Positions 53,816-64,000 of a DNA stretch of 64,000 bases are shown in pieces. The stretch is from Pseudarthrobacter sulfonivorans (GTDB taxonomy: Bacteria > Actinomycetota > Actinomycetes > Actinomycetales > Micrococcaceae). The position numbers and the translations under genes are program-made. Numbering within the stretch: position 1 is the stretch's first letter; the number at the start of each line of letters is the position of its first letter. The notes below the pieces were generated by a model. The model worked only from the letters and a program-made list of their open reading frames with translations, made no database searches and was not told where the DNA came from. The DNA is taken from the NCBI RefSeq assembly GCF_001484605.1, contig NZ_CP013747.1, positions 2,046,001-2,110,000 of the forward strand. Direction: 5' to 3'.

Positions 53816-54121
53816 CAGCGAACCGGAGCAACGCCGCAGGCTCCAAGCAGCATTGGCACGGCGGAGGGTTACGGAACCGGCCACGACTTCGTCTCCCGGT
53901 TCTTCGGTGCCCGGGCCGGCATTGCCGAGGACCCGGTGACCGGCTCGGCGCACTCCCAGCTGGCACCGCTCTGGGCCGGCAGGCTGGGCAGCACGGTCCT
54001 ATCCGCCCGCCAGCTTTCGGCACGCGGCGGGACCGTGCTCTGCCGTGTGGAAGGGGAGCGCACCCTGCTCTCCGGCACGTGCGTGCGGTACCTCGAAGGT
54101 ATTGTGCACCTGGCCGGCTAG
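53816..54121 (+). pseudogene. PhzF-family C-terminal remnant
   Basis: Directly after the GAF-ANTAR 3 stop, in the same frame, about 100 codons read TAEGYGTGHDFVSRFFGARAGIAEDPVTGSAHSQLAPLWAGRLG and end YLEGIVHLAG, the C-terminal third of a PhzF-type isomerase. The N-terminal two thirds is missing and there is no good start. A deletion that removed most of a phzF-like gene is likely. Confidence 0.75.
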
Positions 54122-54132
54122 GTCCTGGCCAG

Positions 54133-55857
54133 CTAGGTTCGTTCCGCGCGCCGGCGGGTGAGCCTGTCCAAACCCCGCCCGACACGTGGGCTCCCGCGTT
54201 CCTCCCGGGACGCCACAATAACGGATGCCACAGTCTCGAGCCGTGGGTGAAGTTCGTCGCCGTCTTCCACCACGCCTGTCTGCCACCACAGCTTCAGCCC
54301 CTCCGGGACCACCTCGAGGCTGGCCAGGTTGTTGTTGAACCAGGGTCCCTCGACGCGCTTCCAGCGGAACGGCGGGTCCGGCACCCGCGCCGAGCGGGCC
54401 ACCATGGCACCTACCGGTGAAGCCAGGCCGTAGGCCATGACGGCCCCGAAGTACCTCATCAGCCGGGGAAGGGGGTTGCGGATCGGGGAACAGACTGCCT
54501 GGATGATCCGGCTGCCGGAGGAGCGTTCCACCTCCGCGACGTAGGAGAAATGGACGTCCCCGGACAGGAAGGTCACTGTCTCAGGTGACGGGCCACGCTT
54601 GCCATCGGCGACCGCGGCCGCCATGGCAGCCACGTCCTGGAAGCTTTTTTGGAAGGCGGCCCAGTGTTCCAGGTCAACCGCCTGGCGCAGCTTCTCGCCG
54701 GCCCGGGCGGGACGCTTCCCCCACGCACCTTCGGACACGGCCTCATTCCACGACTCGACGTGGTGCAGGCCCATCGGCAGCAGGAAAGGAAGTGACGTTG
54801 CCACCAGCAGGTGGCGGAATCCGCCGCGCATGCGGCCGTCAAGCCATGCCATTTCGTCGTCGTCAAGCAGGGCGCGGGCTTCCGGGTCCAGATTCCTGGC
54901 GGCGCGGGAGTCCACCACGATCAGCCTGGTATCCCCGAAATCCCGGCAGAAGCTCCACCGGTAGGATTCCGGGTCCCGGTCCGCGCGTTCCGCGAAACTG
55001 TCGAGTTCCGCGCTGACGTCGAGTTCGGCCCCGCCCTGGTGCCCGGCGATCCGCTGCCAGATGGCATCGTCATGCCGCTCCTGCGGGGACAGGTTGCCCA
55101 GATGCTGGTAAACCCAGTAGGAGGCAAGCCCCGAGACAATCCGCCCGTGCCACCACGTGGTGGCTTCCATCTCCCTTTTCCAGCTCAGCGAGGCGTTCCA
55201 GTCGTCGCGGATGTCGTGGTCGTCGAAGATCATCGCGCTGGGCAGGGTGGACAGCAGCCACCTGTTCGCCGGGTCGGACCAGGCGAGATTGTAGAGGTGG
55301 GCATATTCTTCGTAGTCTTTGAGCTCCTCGCCGGGCGGTTCGTCGATGTCGCGGCGGGCGCGGATGAATTGCTGCATCTGTTCGCTGGTCAGGTCGGCGT
55401 AGACCTGGTCTCCGAGGAAGGCCACCAGGTCCGGCCACGGCAGGTCACCGCCTGAGGCCATCGCCAGGGCGTAGGCGCGGAGCGAGTCGACGCCGTGCGT
55501 CCGGTTGCCGGACTCGTCGTGCGGGACGCTGGTGCGGCAGGAGCCATAGGCCAGGCGCAGCGGCTTTCCGGGCTTCAGGGTCGCGATCACCGGCGGCGGA
55601 AACCCGGTGGCCGAATCCGGCCAGACGTGTTCGCCGTCGATTTCAAGGGTGTACGGCAGCACCGTTCCGGGCTCCAGTCCGTCCGCCTCCACCAGTGCGT
55701 AATGGTGGCCGTGCACGGCGAAAGTACGCGCCGCCCAGTCCCTGCCGCCGGCCCGGACGGTGACGCGGGAATCGCTCCGGGTCTCCACCCAGATGCTCGC
55801 CGAGGTCTCATCCACATACCGCATCATGGGACCAAGCACCAGGGAAGTCGTCATCAC
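54133..55857 (-). CDS. PhoD-like alkaline phosphatase family protein
   Basis: A 574-residue metallophosphatase of the PhoD family: AYGSCRT, FLGDQVYADL, MIFDDHDIRDDWN, TFLSGDVHFSYVAEV and GLHHVESWNE carry the metal-binding residues. The N-terminal about 95 residues form a separate beta domain. There is no Tat signal peptide, unlike secreted PhoD, so it may act inside the cell on phosphodiesters. Start is GTG 55857 or ATG 55854; the ribosome site is weak. It converges on the PhzF remnant. Confidence 0.85.
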   Translation of the reverse strand: MMTTSLVLGPMMRYVDETSASIWVETRSDSRVTVRAGGRDWAARTFAVHGHHYALVEADGLEPGTVLPYTLEIDGEHVWPDSATGFPPPVIATLKPGKPLRLAYGSCRTSVPHDESGNRTHGVDSLRAYALAMASGGDLPWPDLVAFLGDQVYADLTSEQMQQFIRARRDIDEPPGEELKDYEEYAHLYNLAWSDPANRWLLSTLPSAMIFDDHDIRDDWNASLSWKREMEATTWWHGRIVSGLASYWVYQHLGNLSPQERHDDAIWQRIAGHQGGAELDVSAELDSFAERADRDPESYRWSFCRDFGDTRLIVVDSRAARNLDPEARALLDDDEMAWLDGRMRGGFRHLLVATSLPFLLPMGLHHVESWNEAVSEGAWGKRPARAGEKLRQAVDLEHWAAFQKSFQDVAAMAAAVADGKRGPSPETVTFLSGDVHFSYVAEVERSSGSRIIQAVCSPIRNPLPRLMRYFGAVMAYGLASPVGAMVARSARVPDPPFRWKRVEGPWFNNNLASLEVVPEGLKLWWQTGVVEDGDELHPRLETVASVIVASREERGSPRVGRGLDRLTRRRAERT

Positions 55858-55935
55858 TCAGTTGTACCCGTTCCGGCCCGCGGCAACCATGGGTACGGCC
55901 AAGAGCCGAGGAAACAACTCCCAAGGCACTGCGGC

Positions 55936-56160
55936 CTAGGCCCGGACCTGAAATCCACTCCGCTTGTCGAAAAGCCGTCGCCTGTCGTTTCCGGCTGCGG
56001 CAATCCAGAGCACGGAGTCGTCTGCTGAGGCCTGGTCAACAACGCCCGTCACAATGTATTCGTCCATGCACCAGACCTCAACCGTATGGCCCGTGAGGCG
56101 TGCCCAGTCTGTGCGCAACCCACGTCCGCTGGCAGCCTTTTCTAGTTGGTTTCCCGTCAC
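55936..56160 (-). CDS. Small SH3-like protein, paralogue C
   Basis: A 74-residue protein. From residue 25 it reads HTVEVWCMDEYIVTGVVD, then ADDSVLWI and SGFQV, the same layout as the small proteins at 8429-8677 and 24838-25068. The GTG start follows AAGGGGCGG. It lies 12 bp after pdxS on the same strand, where pdxT is often found. Function is unknown. Confidence 0.6.
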   Translation of the reverse strand: MTGNQLEKAASGRGLRTDWARLTGHTVEVWCMDEYIVTGVVDQASADDSVLWIAAAGNDRRRLFDKRSGFQVRA

Positions 56161-56172
56161 AGCCGCCCCTTT

Positions 56173-57087
56173 TTACCAACCGCGCTCGGCGAGGCGGTGG
56201 GGCTGCGGGATCTCGTCCACGTTGATGCCAACCATGGCTTCGCCGAGTCCGCGCGAGACCTGGGCGATGACGTCTGGATCGTCGTAATAGGCAGTAGCCC
56301 TGACGACGGCGGCGGCACGCTGGGCCGGATTGCCGGCCTTGAAGATGCCGGAACCGACAAACACCCCGTCGGCGCCGAGCTGCATCATCATGGCGGCGTC
56401 TGCAGGGGTGGCGATGCCGCCGGCGGTGAACAGCACCACGGGGAGCTTGCCGGTGGTTGCGATTTCCTTGACCAGTTCGTACGGGGCCTGCAGTTCCTTG
56501 GCCGCGACGTAGAGCTCGTCTTCGGGCAGCGCGGCCAGCTTGGCGATCTCGGCGCGGATCTGGCGCATGTGCCCGGTGGCGTTGGAGACGTCGCCGGTGC
56601 CGGCTTCACCCTTGGAACGGATCATGGCCGCGCCCTCGTTGATGCGGCGCAGGGCCTCACCAAGGTTGGTGGCGCCACAGACGAAGGGAACGGTGAAGTT
56701 CCACTTGTCGATGTGGTGGACGTAGTCCGCGGGGGTCAGGACCTCGGACTCGTCAATGTAGTCCACGCCGAGGGACTGCAGGACCTGGGCCTCTACGAAG
56801 TGGCCGATCCGGGCCTTGGCCATGACCGGGACGGAGACGGCGTCGATGATCTGGTCGATCATGTCCGGATCGGACATGCGCGACACGCCGCCCTGGGCAC
56901 GGATATCGGCCGGAACACGTTCCAGCGCCATGACTGCAACGGCACCGGCGTCTTCGGCGATGCGGGCCTGTTCAACGTTGACGACGTCCATGATGACGCC
57001 GCCCTTGAGCATCTCGGCCATGCCGCGCTTGACGCGGCTGCTGCCCGTGACAGCGATATGTTCGTAGGGGAGTCGTTTTAGGGTCAC
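56173..57087 (-). CDS. pdxS: Pyridoxal 5'-phosphate synthase subunit PdxS
   Basis: Makes PLP from ribose-5-P, glyceraldehyde-3-P and ammonia supplied by PdxT. The 304-residue TIM barrel has D34 (GGVIMDVVN), K91 (MAKARIGH) and K159 (RSKGEAGTG), the catalytic residues. The GTG at 57087 has GGAG seven bases upstream and gives the usual length. No pdxT lies beside it. PLP is the cofactor of GlyA further upstream. Confidence 0.95.
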   Translation of the reverse strand: MTLKRLPYEHIAVTGSSRVKRGMAEMLKGGVIMDVVNVEQARIAEDAGAVAVMALERVPADIRAQGGVSRMSDPDMIDQIIDAVSVPVMAKARIGHFVEAQVLQSLGVDYIDESEVLTPADYVHHIDKWNFTVPFVCGATNLGEALRRINEGAAMIRSKGEAGTGDVSNATGHMRQIRAEIAKLAALPEDELYVAAKELQAPYELVKEIATTGKLPVVLFTAGGIATPADAAMMMQLGADGVFVGSGIFKAGNPAQRAAAVVRATAYYDDPDVIAQVSRGLGEAMVGINVDEIPQPHRLAERGW

Positions 57088-57144
57088 TTCTTGCTCCAAG
57101 GGGACGGGGCGCCTGCGAAGCCAGGCATTCGAGTTAAGGGACTG

Positions 57145-57172
57145 GCCCCGGGTGTATGTGCACACCCGGGGC
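57145..57172 (-). terminator. Hairpin between sdaA and pdxS
   Basis: GCCCCGGGTGT (57145-57155) and ACACCCGGGGC (57162-57172) form a perfect 11-bp stem with a 6-base loop, just after the serine deaminase stop. There is no T run. It probably ends or reduces read-through into pdxS. Confidence 0.55.
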
Positions 57173-57190
57173 TACACGTACTTCACCGAG

Positions 57191-58564
57191 TCAGCATTCG
57201 ATGACGTTTACCGCGAGGCCGCCCCGGGACGTCTCCTTATATTTGCTTTTCATGTCGGCGCCGGTTTCCCGCATGGTCTTGATCGCTTTGTCCAGGGATA
57301 CTTTGTGGCTGCCGTCCCCGTGGAGGGACAGTCGCGCGGCGTTGATGGCTTTGACACTGGCGATGGCGTTGCGTTCGATGCAGGGGATCTGCACCAGGCC
57401 GCCCACAGGGTCGCAGGTCAGGCCGAGGTTGTGTTCGATCCCTACTTCGGCGGCGTTCTCCACCTGCTCGGGCGTTCCGCCGAGGACCTCGCACAGGCCG
57501 GCGGCCGCCATGGAGCAGGCCGAGCCCACCTCGCCCTGGCACCCCACCTCCGCTCCGGAGATGGAGGCGTTGATCTTGAACAGAATTCCCACGGCGGCCG
57601 CAGCCAGCAGGAAACGGACCACACCGTCGTCGTTGGCGCCGGGCACGAACTTCACGTAGTAGTGCAGCACCGCGGGGACGATGCCGGCCGCGCCGTTCGT
57701 GGGTGCGGTGACGATCCGGCCGCCAGCGGCATTTTCCTCGTTGACGGCCAGAGCGAACAGGTTCACCCACTCCATCGCCCGGAGCGGGTCGGTCACTCCG
57801 GTGTCTGCCGTCAGGGTCTGGAATAACGACGGCGCCCGTCGCCTGACGTTAAGGCCGCCTGGAAGAATCCCTTCCGCGGCGCAGCCGTTGTCCACGCATT
57901 CGCGCATGACTGCCCAGAGTGCCAGCAGTTTTTCCCGGAGTTCCGCTTCGCTGCGCCATGTGAGTTCGTTGGCGAGCATAACGTCGGAGATGGACATGCC
58001 CTCGCGCTTGCAGATCTCCAGGAGTTCGTCGGCGGTGGTGAAGGGGTACGGGAGGACGGTGGAGTCCGCCACCACCCTGTCTTCGGCGCCGGCATCGCCG
58101 TCCACTACAAAGCCGCCGCCGATCGAGTAGAAACTCCGTTCGCTCAGCACCGCCCCGGCGTGGTCCAGGGCGCGGAAGGTCATGCCGTTGGGGTGGGCCG
58201 GGAGGGACTTGCGCCGGTGCAGCACCACGTCCTCGTCCCAGTTGAAGTCCACCCGGTGGTGGCCACCGACCAGGAGTTCGGCGTCGAGGGCCGCGGCAGC
58301 CACTTGGTCGTCCGCCGTGGCGGTGTCCACGGTTTCCGGGTCCAGTCCTTTGAAGCCCAGGACCACGGCCTTGTCCGAGCCGTGGCCCCGCCCGGTGGCA
58401 CCCAGCGAACCGAACAGCTCAGCCTGCACGCGCCTGGTGGCGCTCAGGTGGCCGTCGCCCTTGAGTCCGTCGGCGAATAGCTTCGCCGCCCGCATCGGGC
58501 CCACTGTGTGTGACGACGAGGGCCCGATGCCAACGGAAAACAGGTCCAGGACGCTGAGTGCCAT
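57191..58564 (-). CDS. sdaA: L-serine ammonia-lyase (serine deaminase)
   Basis: Deaminates L-serine to pyruvate with a 4Fe-4S cluster. The 457-residue single-chain enzyme has [18 protein letters not shown], the cluster cysteines in [10 protein letters not shown] and [14 protein letters not shown], and a terminal Cys that reaches the active site in this family. It lies directly behind soxG, so glycine from sarcosine can pass through GlyA serine to pyruvate. Confidence 0.94.
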   Translation of the reverse strand: MALSVLDLFSVGIGPSSSHTVGPMRAAKLFADGLKGDGHLSATRRVQAELFGSLGATGRGHGSDKAVVLGFKGLDPETVDTATADDQVAAAALDAELLVGGHHRVDFNWDEDVVLHRRKSLPAHPNGMTFRALDHAGAVLSERSFYSIGGGFVVDGDAGAEDRVVADSTVLPYPFTTADELLEICKREGMSISDVMLANELTWRSEAELREKLLALWAVMRECVDNGCAAEGILPGGLNVRRRAPSLFQTLTADTGVTDPLRAMEWVNLFALAVNEENAAGGRIVTAPTNGAAGIVPAVLHYYVKFVPGANDDGVVRFLLAAAAVGILFKINASISGAEVGCQGEVGSACSMAAAGLCEVLGGTPEQVENAAEVGIEHNLGLTCDPVGGLVQIPCIERNAIASVKAINAARLSLHGDGSHKVSLDKAIKTMRETGADMKSKYKETSRGGLAVNVIEC

Positions 58565-59200
58565 TTAGGGGACCTCTGGCGAGGCGTACTCGCGCATTGA
58601 ATCGAGGAGCCACCGGCCCAGGAAGTCCGCGAAGGAGGCGCGGGGGAAAAGCCGGAAGCTTTCCTCCCCGGTCTTCTGCAGGACCACCGGGATGTTGCCC
58701 ACCTCGGTGTTCAGGGCGGTTCCCGGGGTGAAGCTGCGCGGGTGCAGGTCAAGGGCGCAGCCTTTTTCCAGGACGGCCCGGGCGCGGGGGCCGGACAGTT
58801 CAAACGTGGTGCGGTTGGCGGACAGGTCCACCACCTGGCCGGGGGCGTCGCCCAGCGCTTCGGTGAGGGAACCGATGAGGTCGCCGCCCAGGGAGTCGTG
58901 GGCCTCTTCAGGTGCAACCACCAGGAACTCCGCCGGTCCCAGCCAGAGGACGCTGACGCCGTCAGCGCCGCCCACGTCGCCGCAGCGTGCCGGCAGGCCG
59001 CCGGTGGCCGCAGCGATCCGTGCACCCTCTTCAGACCTGGGGTCTACGCGGATTCCTGCCATGGTCTGGAAGGGGCCCTCGGCCAGGACAACCTTGCCCC
59101 GGATGGAGCCTGCCACCAGTGCCGGGGCCAGGTGGGAAGCGGGGCTGCGGCGGATGTCCCGGAGTCCATTGATGCCTTCGAGTGCTGCTGAATTAGCCAT
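58565..59200 (-). CDS. soxG: Sarcosine oxidase gamma subunit
   Basis: A 211-residue SoxG protein, the gamma subunit of heterotetrameric sarcosine oxidase. It resembles a small GCV_T-like domain: [51 protein letters not shown]. The frame opens at 59254, but the ATG at 59200 fits the family start; it overlaps the soxA stop by 8 bp. Confidence 0.93.
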   Translation of the reverse strand: MANSAALEGINGLRDIRRSPASHLAPALVAGSIRGKVVLAEGPFQTMAGIRVDPRSEEGARIAAATGGLPARCGDVGGADGVSVLWLGPAEFLVVAPEEAHDSLGGDLIGSLTEALGDAPGQVVDLSANRTTFELSGPRARAVLEKGCALDLHPRSFTPGTALNTEVGNIPVVLQKTGEESFRLFPRASFADFLGRWLLDSMREYASPEVP

Positions 59201-62135
59201 CTTTGCGGGTCCCTTCGGGGTCAAAAAGTACGGTTTCTGCGACAACAACATCAACTAGCTGGTCGCCGGCTGCGGCCAGCAACGTCTCGCCGATGCGGTT
59301 GCGGCCATTCTTGATCAGTGCCAGCCCAAACGAGCGGCCCAGGGCGGCGCTGTGGTAGCTCGAGGTCACGAAGCCCTGCATGGGGACCGGGCCGTAGGCG
59401 GGGCTGGTAGTGATGCCCTTTTCCACGAGCTGGGTGCCTTCCGGCAGCCGGATGGTGCCGTCCACGGGCAGCACGCTGACCAGGTGCTTGCGGTCCTCGC
59501 GCCGGGCGTCGGCCCGGGCGTAGGAGCGCTTGCCGATGAAGTCCTTGGCCTTGGACACCACCCATTCCATGCCCGCATCCTGCGGGGTGACGGTGCCGTC
59601 GGTGTCCTGCCCGACGATCGGGTAGCCCTTTTCGGCGCGAAGCACGTGCATGGTTTCGGTGCCGTACGGGGTGATGTTGAATTCAGCCCCGGCAGCCGCC
59701 ACGGCTTCCCAGGTGTTCAGCCCGTACCAGGACGGCACGTTGATCTCGTAGGCCAGTTCGCCGGAGAAGGAGATCCGGCAGACCCGGGCCCGCACGCCTG
59801 AGGCGAGGGTGGTTTCGCGGAAGGTCATGAACGGGAAGGCTTCGGCTTCCAGCCCGCCGTCCTTGGCGAGTTCGGGGGCCACCTTTGCCAGGATCGCGCG
59901 GGATTTGGGCCCGACGACGGCAATGGTGCTCCACTGTTCGGTCACCGAGGTGCAGTGCACGTCGAGTTCGGGCCATTCGGTCTGCAGCCATTCCTCCAGC
60001 CAGTCCAGCACCTTCGCGGCGCCGCCGGTGGTGGTGGTCATGAAGTACCGGTCCTCGTCCAGGCGCAGGGTCACACCGTCGTCGAAGATCATGCCGTCCG
60101 CCAGGCACATTACGCCGTAGCGGGCGGAACCCGGGGCGAGCTTCTTGAACGCGTTTGTGTAGATCCGGTTGAGGAATTCACCGGCGTCCTTGCCGCGGAT
60201 TTCGATCTTGCCGAGGGTGGTGGCGTCCATGAACCCGGCGGATTCGCGGACTGCAGCGCATTCGCGCAGCACGGCTGCGTCCATGTCTTCCCCGGCCTGC
60301 GGGTAGTACCAGGGGCGCTTCCACTGCCCTACGTCCTCGAACAGTGCGCCCTGGGCAACGTGCCACGGGTTGATCGACGTGACGCGGGCGGGGTCGAACA
60401 GCTCGCCGCGCTGGCGTCCGGCCAGTGCTGCGAACGCCACTGGAGTGAACGGTGCGCGGTACGTGGTGGTGCCGATGTCGCCGATGCCGCGGGACGCTTC
60501 GCCCGCGGTCCGGAGCGCGGCGGCGATGACGCCGATCGCGTTGACGCCGGAGGTCTTGCCCTGGTCGTTGGCGGTGCTGATGGAGGTGTACCGCTTGATG
60601 TGCTCCACGGACCGCATGCCGGCACCGGTGGACCGCAGCACGTCAGCCACTGACTGGTCGCGCTGGAAGTCCACGAAGTGGTGGTGCCAGCCATCCGGGG
60701 TGCCGGCCTGGCCAGGTACCAGCCAGAGCTGGCGGGTGGGGGCGGACGCCTTCGGCTCGCCGAGGACTGCTGGCTTGGTTTCTGAAGTGAACCCTGCGGC
60801 GATGGCCGCGGCGGCGCCGGCGGAAATGCCCTCGGCAAGCACGTCGGCGAGTTCGAAGCTGCCGCGGCCGGCACCGATGGTCTGCTGGTTCGGAACTACG
60901 GTGCTTGGCACGAAAGCGGCCAGTTCATCGTCCCAGCGCAGCTTGCCCTGCCGCTGGGAGTGGAGGTGCACCAGCGGGCTCCAGCCGCCGGAGACTGCCA
61001 GCAGGTCGCAGGCGATCTCTTCGACGCCGGAGGTGAGCTCGCCGTCGTCGTTGATGCTGCGGACGGTGACGGCGAACAGCCGGCCGTCGTCGCCGGCTGC
61101 CGTGTTGGCCACGGCGCTGCCGATCAGAACCCGGGTGCCGGCTTCGACGGCGGCGGCTGCCACCTGGGTGAGGGCGGGGCGGGCGTCGACGACGGCTGCC
61201 AACTTGACGCCGGCGGCCCGCAGGTCCGCGGCGAGGGCGTAGGCGCTGTCGTTGGTGGTGCTGATGACAACGCGCTGGCCGGCGGCGACGGCGTAACGGT
61301 TAAGGTAGCTGCGGGCGGCGGAGGCCAGCATGATGCCGGGGCGGTCGTTGTTCTCGAAGACCAGGGGACGCTCGTGGGCGCCAGGGGCCAGCACCACCTG
61401 ATTAGCACGCACGTGCCAAATCCGCTGCCGGGAGACGCCCGGCGCTGCCGGGCTGGACAGGTGGTCGGTGCGGTTCTGGACCGCGATGACGTAGTTGGCG
61501 TCGTAGGCGCCGAAGGCCGTGGTGCGGTTCAGGACTGTGCTTTCGGCCCCGGAAACCAGTTCGGCTTCCACGTCCGCCACCCACTCCAGGGCCGGCTTGC
61601 CCTCGATGGTCTCGGCGAGGCCGGGGGCCGTAGACCCGGACAGGAGGGAGCCGCCCAGTTCGGGCTGGTCGTCCATCAGCATCACCCGGGCGCCGGTGCG
61701 GACCGCTTCACGGGCCGCGACCAGGCCGGCAGGGCCACCGCCGATGATCAGGACGTCGGTGTGGACGTACTTCTTGTCGTATTCGGCCCGGTCTTCCTCG
61801 GGGTCAAGGCGGCCCAGGCCGTGAAGCAGTTCGGCCTTCAGGCCGTCCACCAGGGTGACGGTGGTGGCGGGAAGCATGGACTCGGCCACGTGGCCCGGGA
61901 ACCGGGCTTCAACGCGAACCAGTGCGTTGGATTCCTCCACGCCGGCGGACATGATGCCCCGGGGGCGGTCCTCGTACAGCGAGTTGCCGGCGGCGATCCG
62001 GCCGTTGGCGAGCAGTGCCGAAGCGAGTGTGTCGCCGGGGTGGCCGGTGAATTCCTCGCCGTCCACGGTGAATCGCCAGGAAATGGTGCGGTCGATGCGT
62101 CCGCCGGCGGCGAGGCGGGCGTTCTGGGAAGTCAC
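59193..62135 (-). CDS. soxA: Sarcosine oxidase alpha subunit
   Basis: A 980-residue subunit that binds NAD+ and tetrahydrofolate. The N-terminal part has a ferredoxin-like fold without cluster cysteines (about 15-105), then the dinucleotide site GGGPAG (132-137). The C-terminal 380 residues are an aminomethyltransferase (GCV_T) domain, where 5,10-methylene-THF forms from the demethylated carbon. The GTG at 62135 overlaps the soxD stop (GTGA). Together SoxBDAG turns sarcosine into glycine, H2O2 and formaldehyde or methylene-THF. Confidence 0.95.
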   Translation of the reverse strand: MTSQNARLAAGGRIDRTISWRFTVDGEEFTGHPGDTLASALLANGRIAAGNSLYEDRPRGIMSAGVEESNALVRVEARFPGHVAESMLPATTVTLVDGLKAELLHGLGRLDPEEDRAEYDKKYVHTDVLIIGGGPAGLVAAREAVRTGARVMLMDDQPELGGSLLSGSTAPGLAETIEGKPALEWVADVEAELVSGAESTVLNRTTAFGAYDANYVIAVQNRTDHLSSPAAPGVSRQRIWHVRANQVVLAPGAHERPLVFENNDRPGIMLASAARSYLNRYAVAAGQRVVISTTNDSAYALAADLRAAGVKLAAVVDARPALTQVAAAAVEAGTRVLIGSAVANTAAGDDGRLFAVTVRSINDDGELTSGVEEIACDLLAVSGGWSPLVHLHSQRQGKLRWDDELAAFVPSTVVPNQQTIGAGRGSFELADVLAEGISAGAAAAIAAGFTSETKPAVLGEPKASAPTRQLWLVPGQAGTPDGWHHHFVDFQRDQSVADVLRSTGAGMRSVEHIKRYTSISTANDQGKTSGVNAIGVIAAALRTAGEASRGIGDIGTTTYRAPFTPVAFAALAGRQRGELFDPARVTSINPWHVAQGALFEDVGQWKRPWYYPQAGEDMDAAVLRECAAVRESAGFMDATTLGKIEIRGKDAGEFLNRIYTNAFKKLAPGSARYGVMCLADGMIFDDGVTLRLDEDRYFMTTTTGGAAKVLDWLEEWLQTEWPELDVHCTSVTEQWSTIAVVGPKSRAILAKVAPELAKDGGLEAEAFPFMTFRETTLASGVRARVCRISFSGELAYEINVPSWYGLNTWEAVAAAGAEFNITPYGTETMHVLRAEKGYPIVGQDTDGTVTPQDAGMEWVVSKAKDFIGKRSYARADARREDRKHLVSVLPVDGTIRLPEGTQLVEKGITTSPAYGPVPMQGFVTSSYHSAALGRSFGLALIKNGRNRIGETLLAAAGDQLVDVVVAETVLFDPEGTRKDG

Positions 62136-62551
62136 TTGGTTGCTCCTTCCGGGGCGGTGGTGCTGGCGCGTGAGGTGCTGGCGGCGATGCTTGTTGCGGC
62201 GGTGCTCGGCGCAGCGGTCCCGGTGGTGGTGCTGTCCGGGGCGAGGCTGGCAGTGCCGGACTCACGTGCCGGGGCGGCTGCGTCAGGCCGGGGCTCGCCC
62301 ATGGGGTAGATCGCCTGGATCTCGTAGGTGACCGTGTCGCGGAGCATGTTGAACCACTGGCGGCAGCCGGTGCTGTGGAGCCAGCGTTCGGCGAAGGCGC
62401 CCTTGGTGTTGTCCCGGTAGAACAGGAACTCGGCCCATTCGCGGTCGTTCAGTTCGTTAGGGTTTTCCGGATAGGCCACGTGGGCCTGGCCGCCGTAGTG
62501 GAACTCGGTCTCGTCGCGGGAGCCGCAGTTGGGGCATGAAATGAGGAGCAT
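62132..62551 (-). CDS. soxD: Sarcosine oxidase delta subunit with C-terminal tail
   Basis: A 139-residue zinc-binding subunit with ligands C6, C9, H59 and C63 ([15 protein letters not shown]), the set known in SoxD. The usual protein is about 100 residues; here about 45 extra residues, mostly Ala, Ser and Thr, follow residue 90. The tail is low complexity and may be disordered. Overlaps soxA by 4 bp. Confidence 0.93.
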   Translation of the reverse strand: MLLISCPNCGSRDETEFHYGGQAHVAYPENPNELNDREWAEFLFYRDNTKGAFAERWLHSTGCRQWFNMLRDTVTYEIQAIYPMGEPRPDAAAPARESGTASLAPDSTTTGTAAPSTAATSIAASTSRASTTAPEGATK

Positions 62552-62565
62552 GTCCGGACTCTCTT

Positions 62566-63783
62566 CTAGTGGGCCACGGCGGCTGCGCCGTGTTCGTCGA
62601 TCAGGGCACCGGTTTCGAACCGCTCCAGCGCAAACGGCTTGTTCAGTTCGTGCGGCGTTCCCGTGGCGATGGTGTGGGCAAAGGTGAGGCCCGCGGCCGG
62701 CGTGCCCTTGAAGCCGCCCGTGCCCCAGCCACAGTTCACGAACATGTTGTCCACCGGAGTGGTGCCCACGATCGGGGAGGCGTCCAGCGTCGTATCAACG
62801 ATGCCGCCCCAGGTCCTGAGTACGTGCGCACGGGCAAAGATCGGGAAGAGCTCGACGGCGGCCGCCATCTGGTGCTCGATCACATGGAACGAGCCGCGCT
62901 GGCCGTAACCGTTGTAGGAGTCCACTCCGGCGCCCATGACCAGCTCGCCCTTGTGTGCCTGGGAAACGTAGACGTGCACGTGGTTGGACATGACCACGGT
63001 GGGGTGGACCGGTTCGTGCAGTTCGGAAACCAGCGCCTGCAGCGGGTGGGACTGGATGGGGAGCCGGAAGCCGGCCATTTCGGCCAGGACCGAGCTGTGC
63101 CCGGCGGCGCACAGGCCCACCTTTTCGGTGTTGATGGTGCCGCGGTTGGTCTTGACGCCCACCACGCGGTTGCCGTCCTTGACGAAGCCGGTGACTTCGC
63201 AGTTCTGGATGATATCCACGCCCAGTTCGTCGCACTTGCGGGCGAAGGCCCAGGCCACGTGGTCATGCTTGGCGATGCCGGCGCGCGGCTGGTACGTGGC
63301 GCCCATGACCGGGTAGCGGATGTTGTCGTTGATGTTCAGGATGGGGCAGAGTTCCTTGACCTGCTGCGGGTCCAGCCATTCGGCGTCAACTCCGTTGAGT
63401 TTGTTCGCGCCCACGCGCCGCATGCTTTCGCGCACATCACCCAGGGTGTGGGCGAGGTTCATCACGCCGCGCTGGCTGAAGAGGAAGTCGTATTCGAGCT
63501 CCTCCGGCAGGACTTCCCAGAGCTTGAGGGCGTGCTCGTAGATAGCCGCGCTCTCGTCCCAGAGGTAGTTGGACCGGATGATGGTGGTGTTGCGGGCCAT
63601 GTTGCCGCCGGCCAGCCAGCCCTTTTCGAGGACGGCGATGTTGGTCATGCCGTGGTTTTTGGCCAGGAAGTAGGCGGTGGCCAGGCCGTGCCCGCCGCCA
63701 CCAACGATGACTGCGTCGTAGGAAGGCTTCGGGTCCGGGTTGTGCCAAAGGAATTCCGGGTGCTCCGGAAGCAGATCGGCCAT
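62566..63783 (-). CDS. soxB: Sarcosine oxidase beta subunit
   Basis: The 405-residue catalytic flavoprotein. It has the FAD motif [18 protein letters not shown]173 in AKHDH (the residue that carries covalent FMN in corynebacterial SoxB), and [19 protein letters not shown] and [16 protein letters not shown] for FAD and substrate. The ATG at 63783 overlaps the glyA stop by one base (TAATG). Confidence 0.95.
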   Translation of the reverse strand: MADLLPEHPEFLWHNPDPKPSYDAVIVGGGGHGLATAYFLAKNHGMTNIAVLEKGWLAGGNMARNTTIIRSNYLWDESAAIYEHALKLWEVLPEELEYDFLFSQRGVMNLAHTLGDVRESMRRVGANKLNGVDAEWLDPQQVKELCPILNINDNIRYPVMGATYQPRAGIAKHDHVAWAFARKCDELGVDIIQNCEVTGFVKDGNRVVGVKTNRGTINTEKVGLCAAGHSSVLAEMAGFRLPIQSHPLQALVSELHEPVHPTVVMSNHVHVYVSQAHKGELVMGAGVDSYNGYGQRGSFHVIEHQMAAAVELFPIFARAHVLRTWGGIVDTTLDASPIVGTTPVDNMFVNCGWGTGGFKGTPAAGLTFAHTIATGTPHELNKPFALERFETGALIDEHGAAAVAH

Positions 63784-64000
63784 TATGCCACCTCGTTCGC
63801 GTCAGAGGAGAGGTTGGGGTAGAGCGGGAACTTTCCGGCCAGGATTTCAACCCGCTGCCGCAGTTCCGCCACAGTCTCGTCGCTGAACTCGCGCTTGAGT
63901 GCTGCGGCGATAATGTCCGCTACCTCGGTGAACTCTGCCTTCCCGAACCCACGCGTGGCCAGTGCCGGCGTGCCGATACGAAGACCGGACGAGATCATCG
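63783..64000 (-). CDS. glyA: Serine hydroxymethyltransferase, C-terminal part (5' end outside window)
   Basis: The last 72 or so residues of SHMT are present: [16 protein letters not shown], holding the carboxylate-binding Arg, then [13 protein letters not shown] and an end [19 protein letters not shown]. The frame runs through the window edge. It is the first visible gene of the glyA-soxBDAG-sdaA unit, interconverting glycine and serine with methylene-THF made by sarcosine oxidase. Confidence 0.93.
   Translation of the reverse strand, partial: MISSGLRIGTPALATRGFGKAEFTEVADIIAAALKREFSDETVAELRQRVEILAGKFPLYPNLSSDANEVA

Noticed and set aside
62569..63822. 417-residue plus-strand frame over soxB
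   Set aside because: soxB on the minus strand has the flavin motifs and the H173 site; the opposite frame has only low-complexity sequence.

Overview
This looks like chromosomal DNA from an Arthrobacter-type actinobacterium (Micrococcaceae: Arthrobacter, Pseudarthrobacter or Paenarthrobacter). The evidence is the high GC content, strong G/C third positions, frequent GTG and TTG starts behind GGAGG-like sites, actinobacterial families (GAF-ANTAR proteins, PucR regulators, a fused SiaG transporter subunit) and a glyA-soxBDAG sarcosine oxidase operon. I see no rRNA, tRNA, CRISPR array, transposase or integrase.

Layout. 0-12 kb: an N-truncated membrane protein, glycerate kinase and a methyltransferase. 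Then comes a signalling block (STAS-like protein, REC-GAF histidine kinase, GGDEF-EAL protein, EAL protein), followed by a phosphodiesterase, a HAD phosphatase and an orphan sulfonate/nitrate-type binding protein. 12-25 kb: a sialic acid uptake and breakdown locus with sugar kinase, sialidase, siaEFGI transporter, nanA, nanK, nanE and nagA. The partners nanR and nagB lie at 47-49 kb. Short inverted repeats with a GTNNNAC core occur upstream of the sialidase, siaE, nanA and nanR and are candidate NanR operators.

25-36 kb: an amino acid locus. One arm is a translationally coupled operon of APC permease, M20 amidohydrolase, DavA-like amidase and DavB-like lysine 2-monooxygenase, divergent from a PucR regulator. 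The other arm is RidA, D-amino-acid oxidase and a polar amino acid ABC transporter. 36-42 kb: an accessory-looking patch of unrelated small or orphan genes (CPBP protease, cysteine-peptidase-like lipoprotein, MepB, metallo-beta-lactamase fold hydrolase, alpha/beta hydrolase). 42.5-47 kb: a ChvE/GguAB monosaccharide transporter behind a clear promoter and a perfect 24-bp LacI-type operator.

49-54 kb: two esterase-type hydrolases, then three GAF-ANTAR regulators in a row. A small unknown gene is coupled to the first, the third appears frameshifted, and a PhzF C-terminal remnant follows it. 54-64 kb: PhoD phosphatase, pdxS, serine deaminase and the glyA-soxBDAG operon, which together convert sarcosine to glycine, serine and pyruvate.

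Regulatory structure beyond the genes includes perfect hairpins between two binding-protein genes and their permease or ATPase genes, a 32-bp tandem repeat, an 84-bp imperfect palindrome, and three dispersed small proteins sharing one fold-like pattern. Nothing resembles a new defence system. The best leads are the NanR sites, the small paralogue family, the ANTAR cluster and the intercistronic hairpins.
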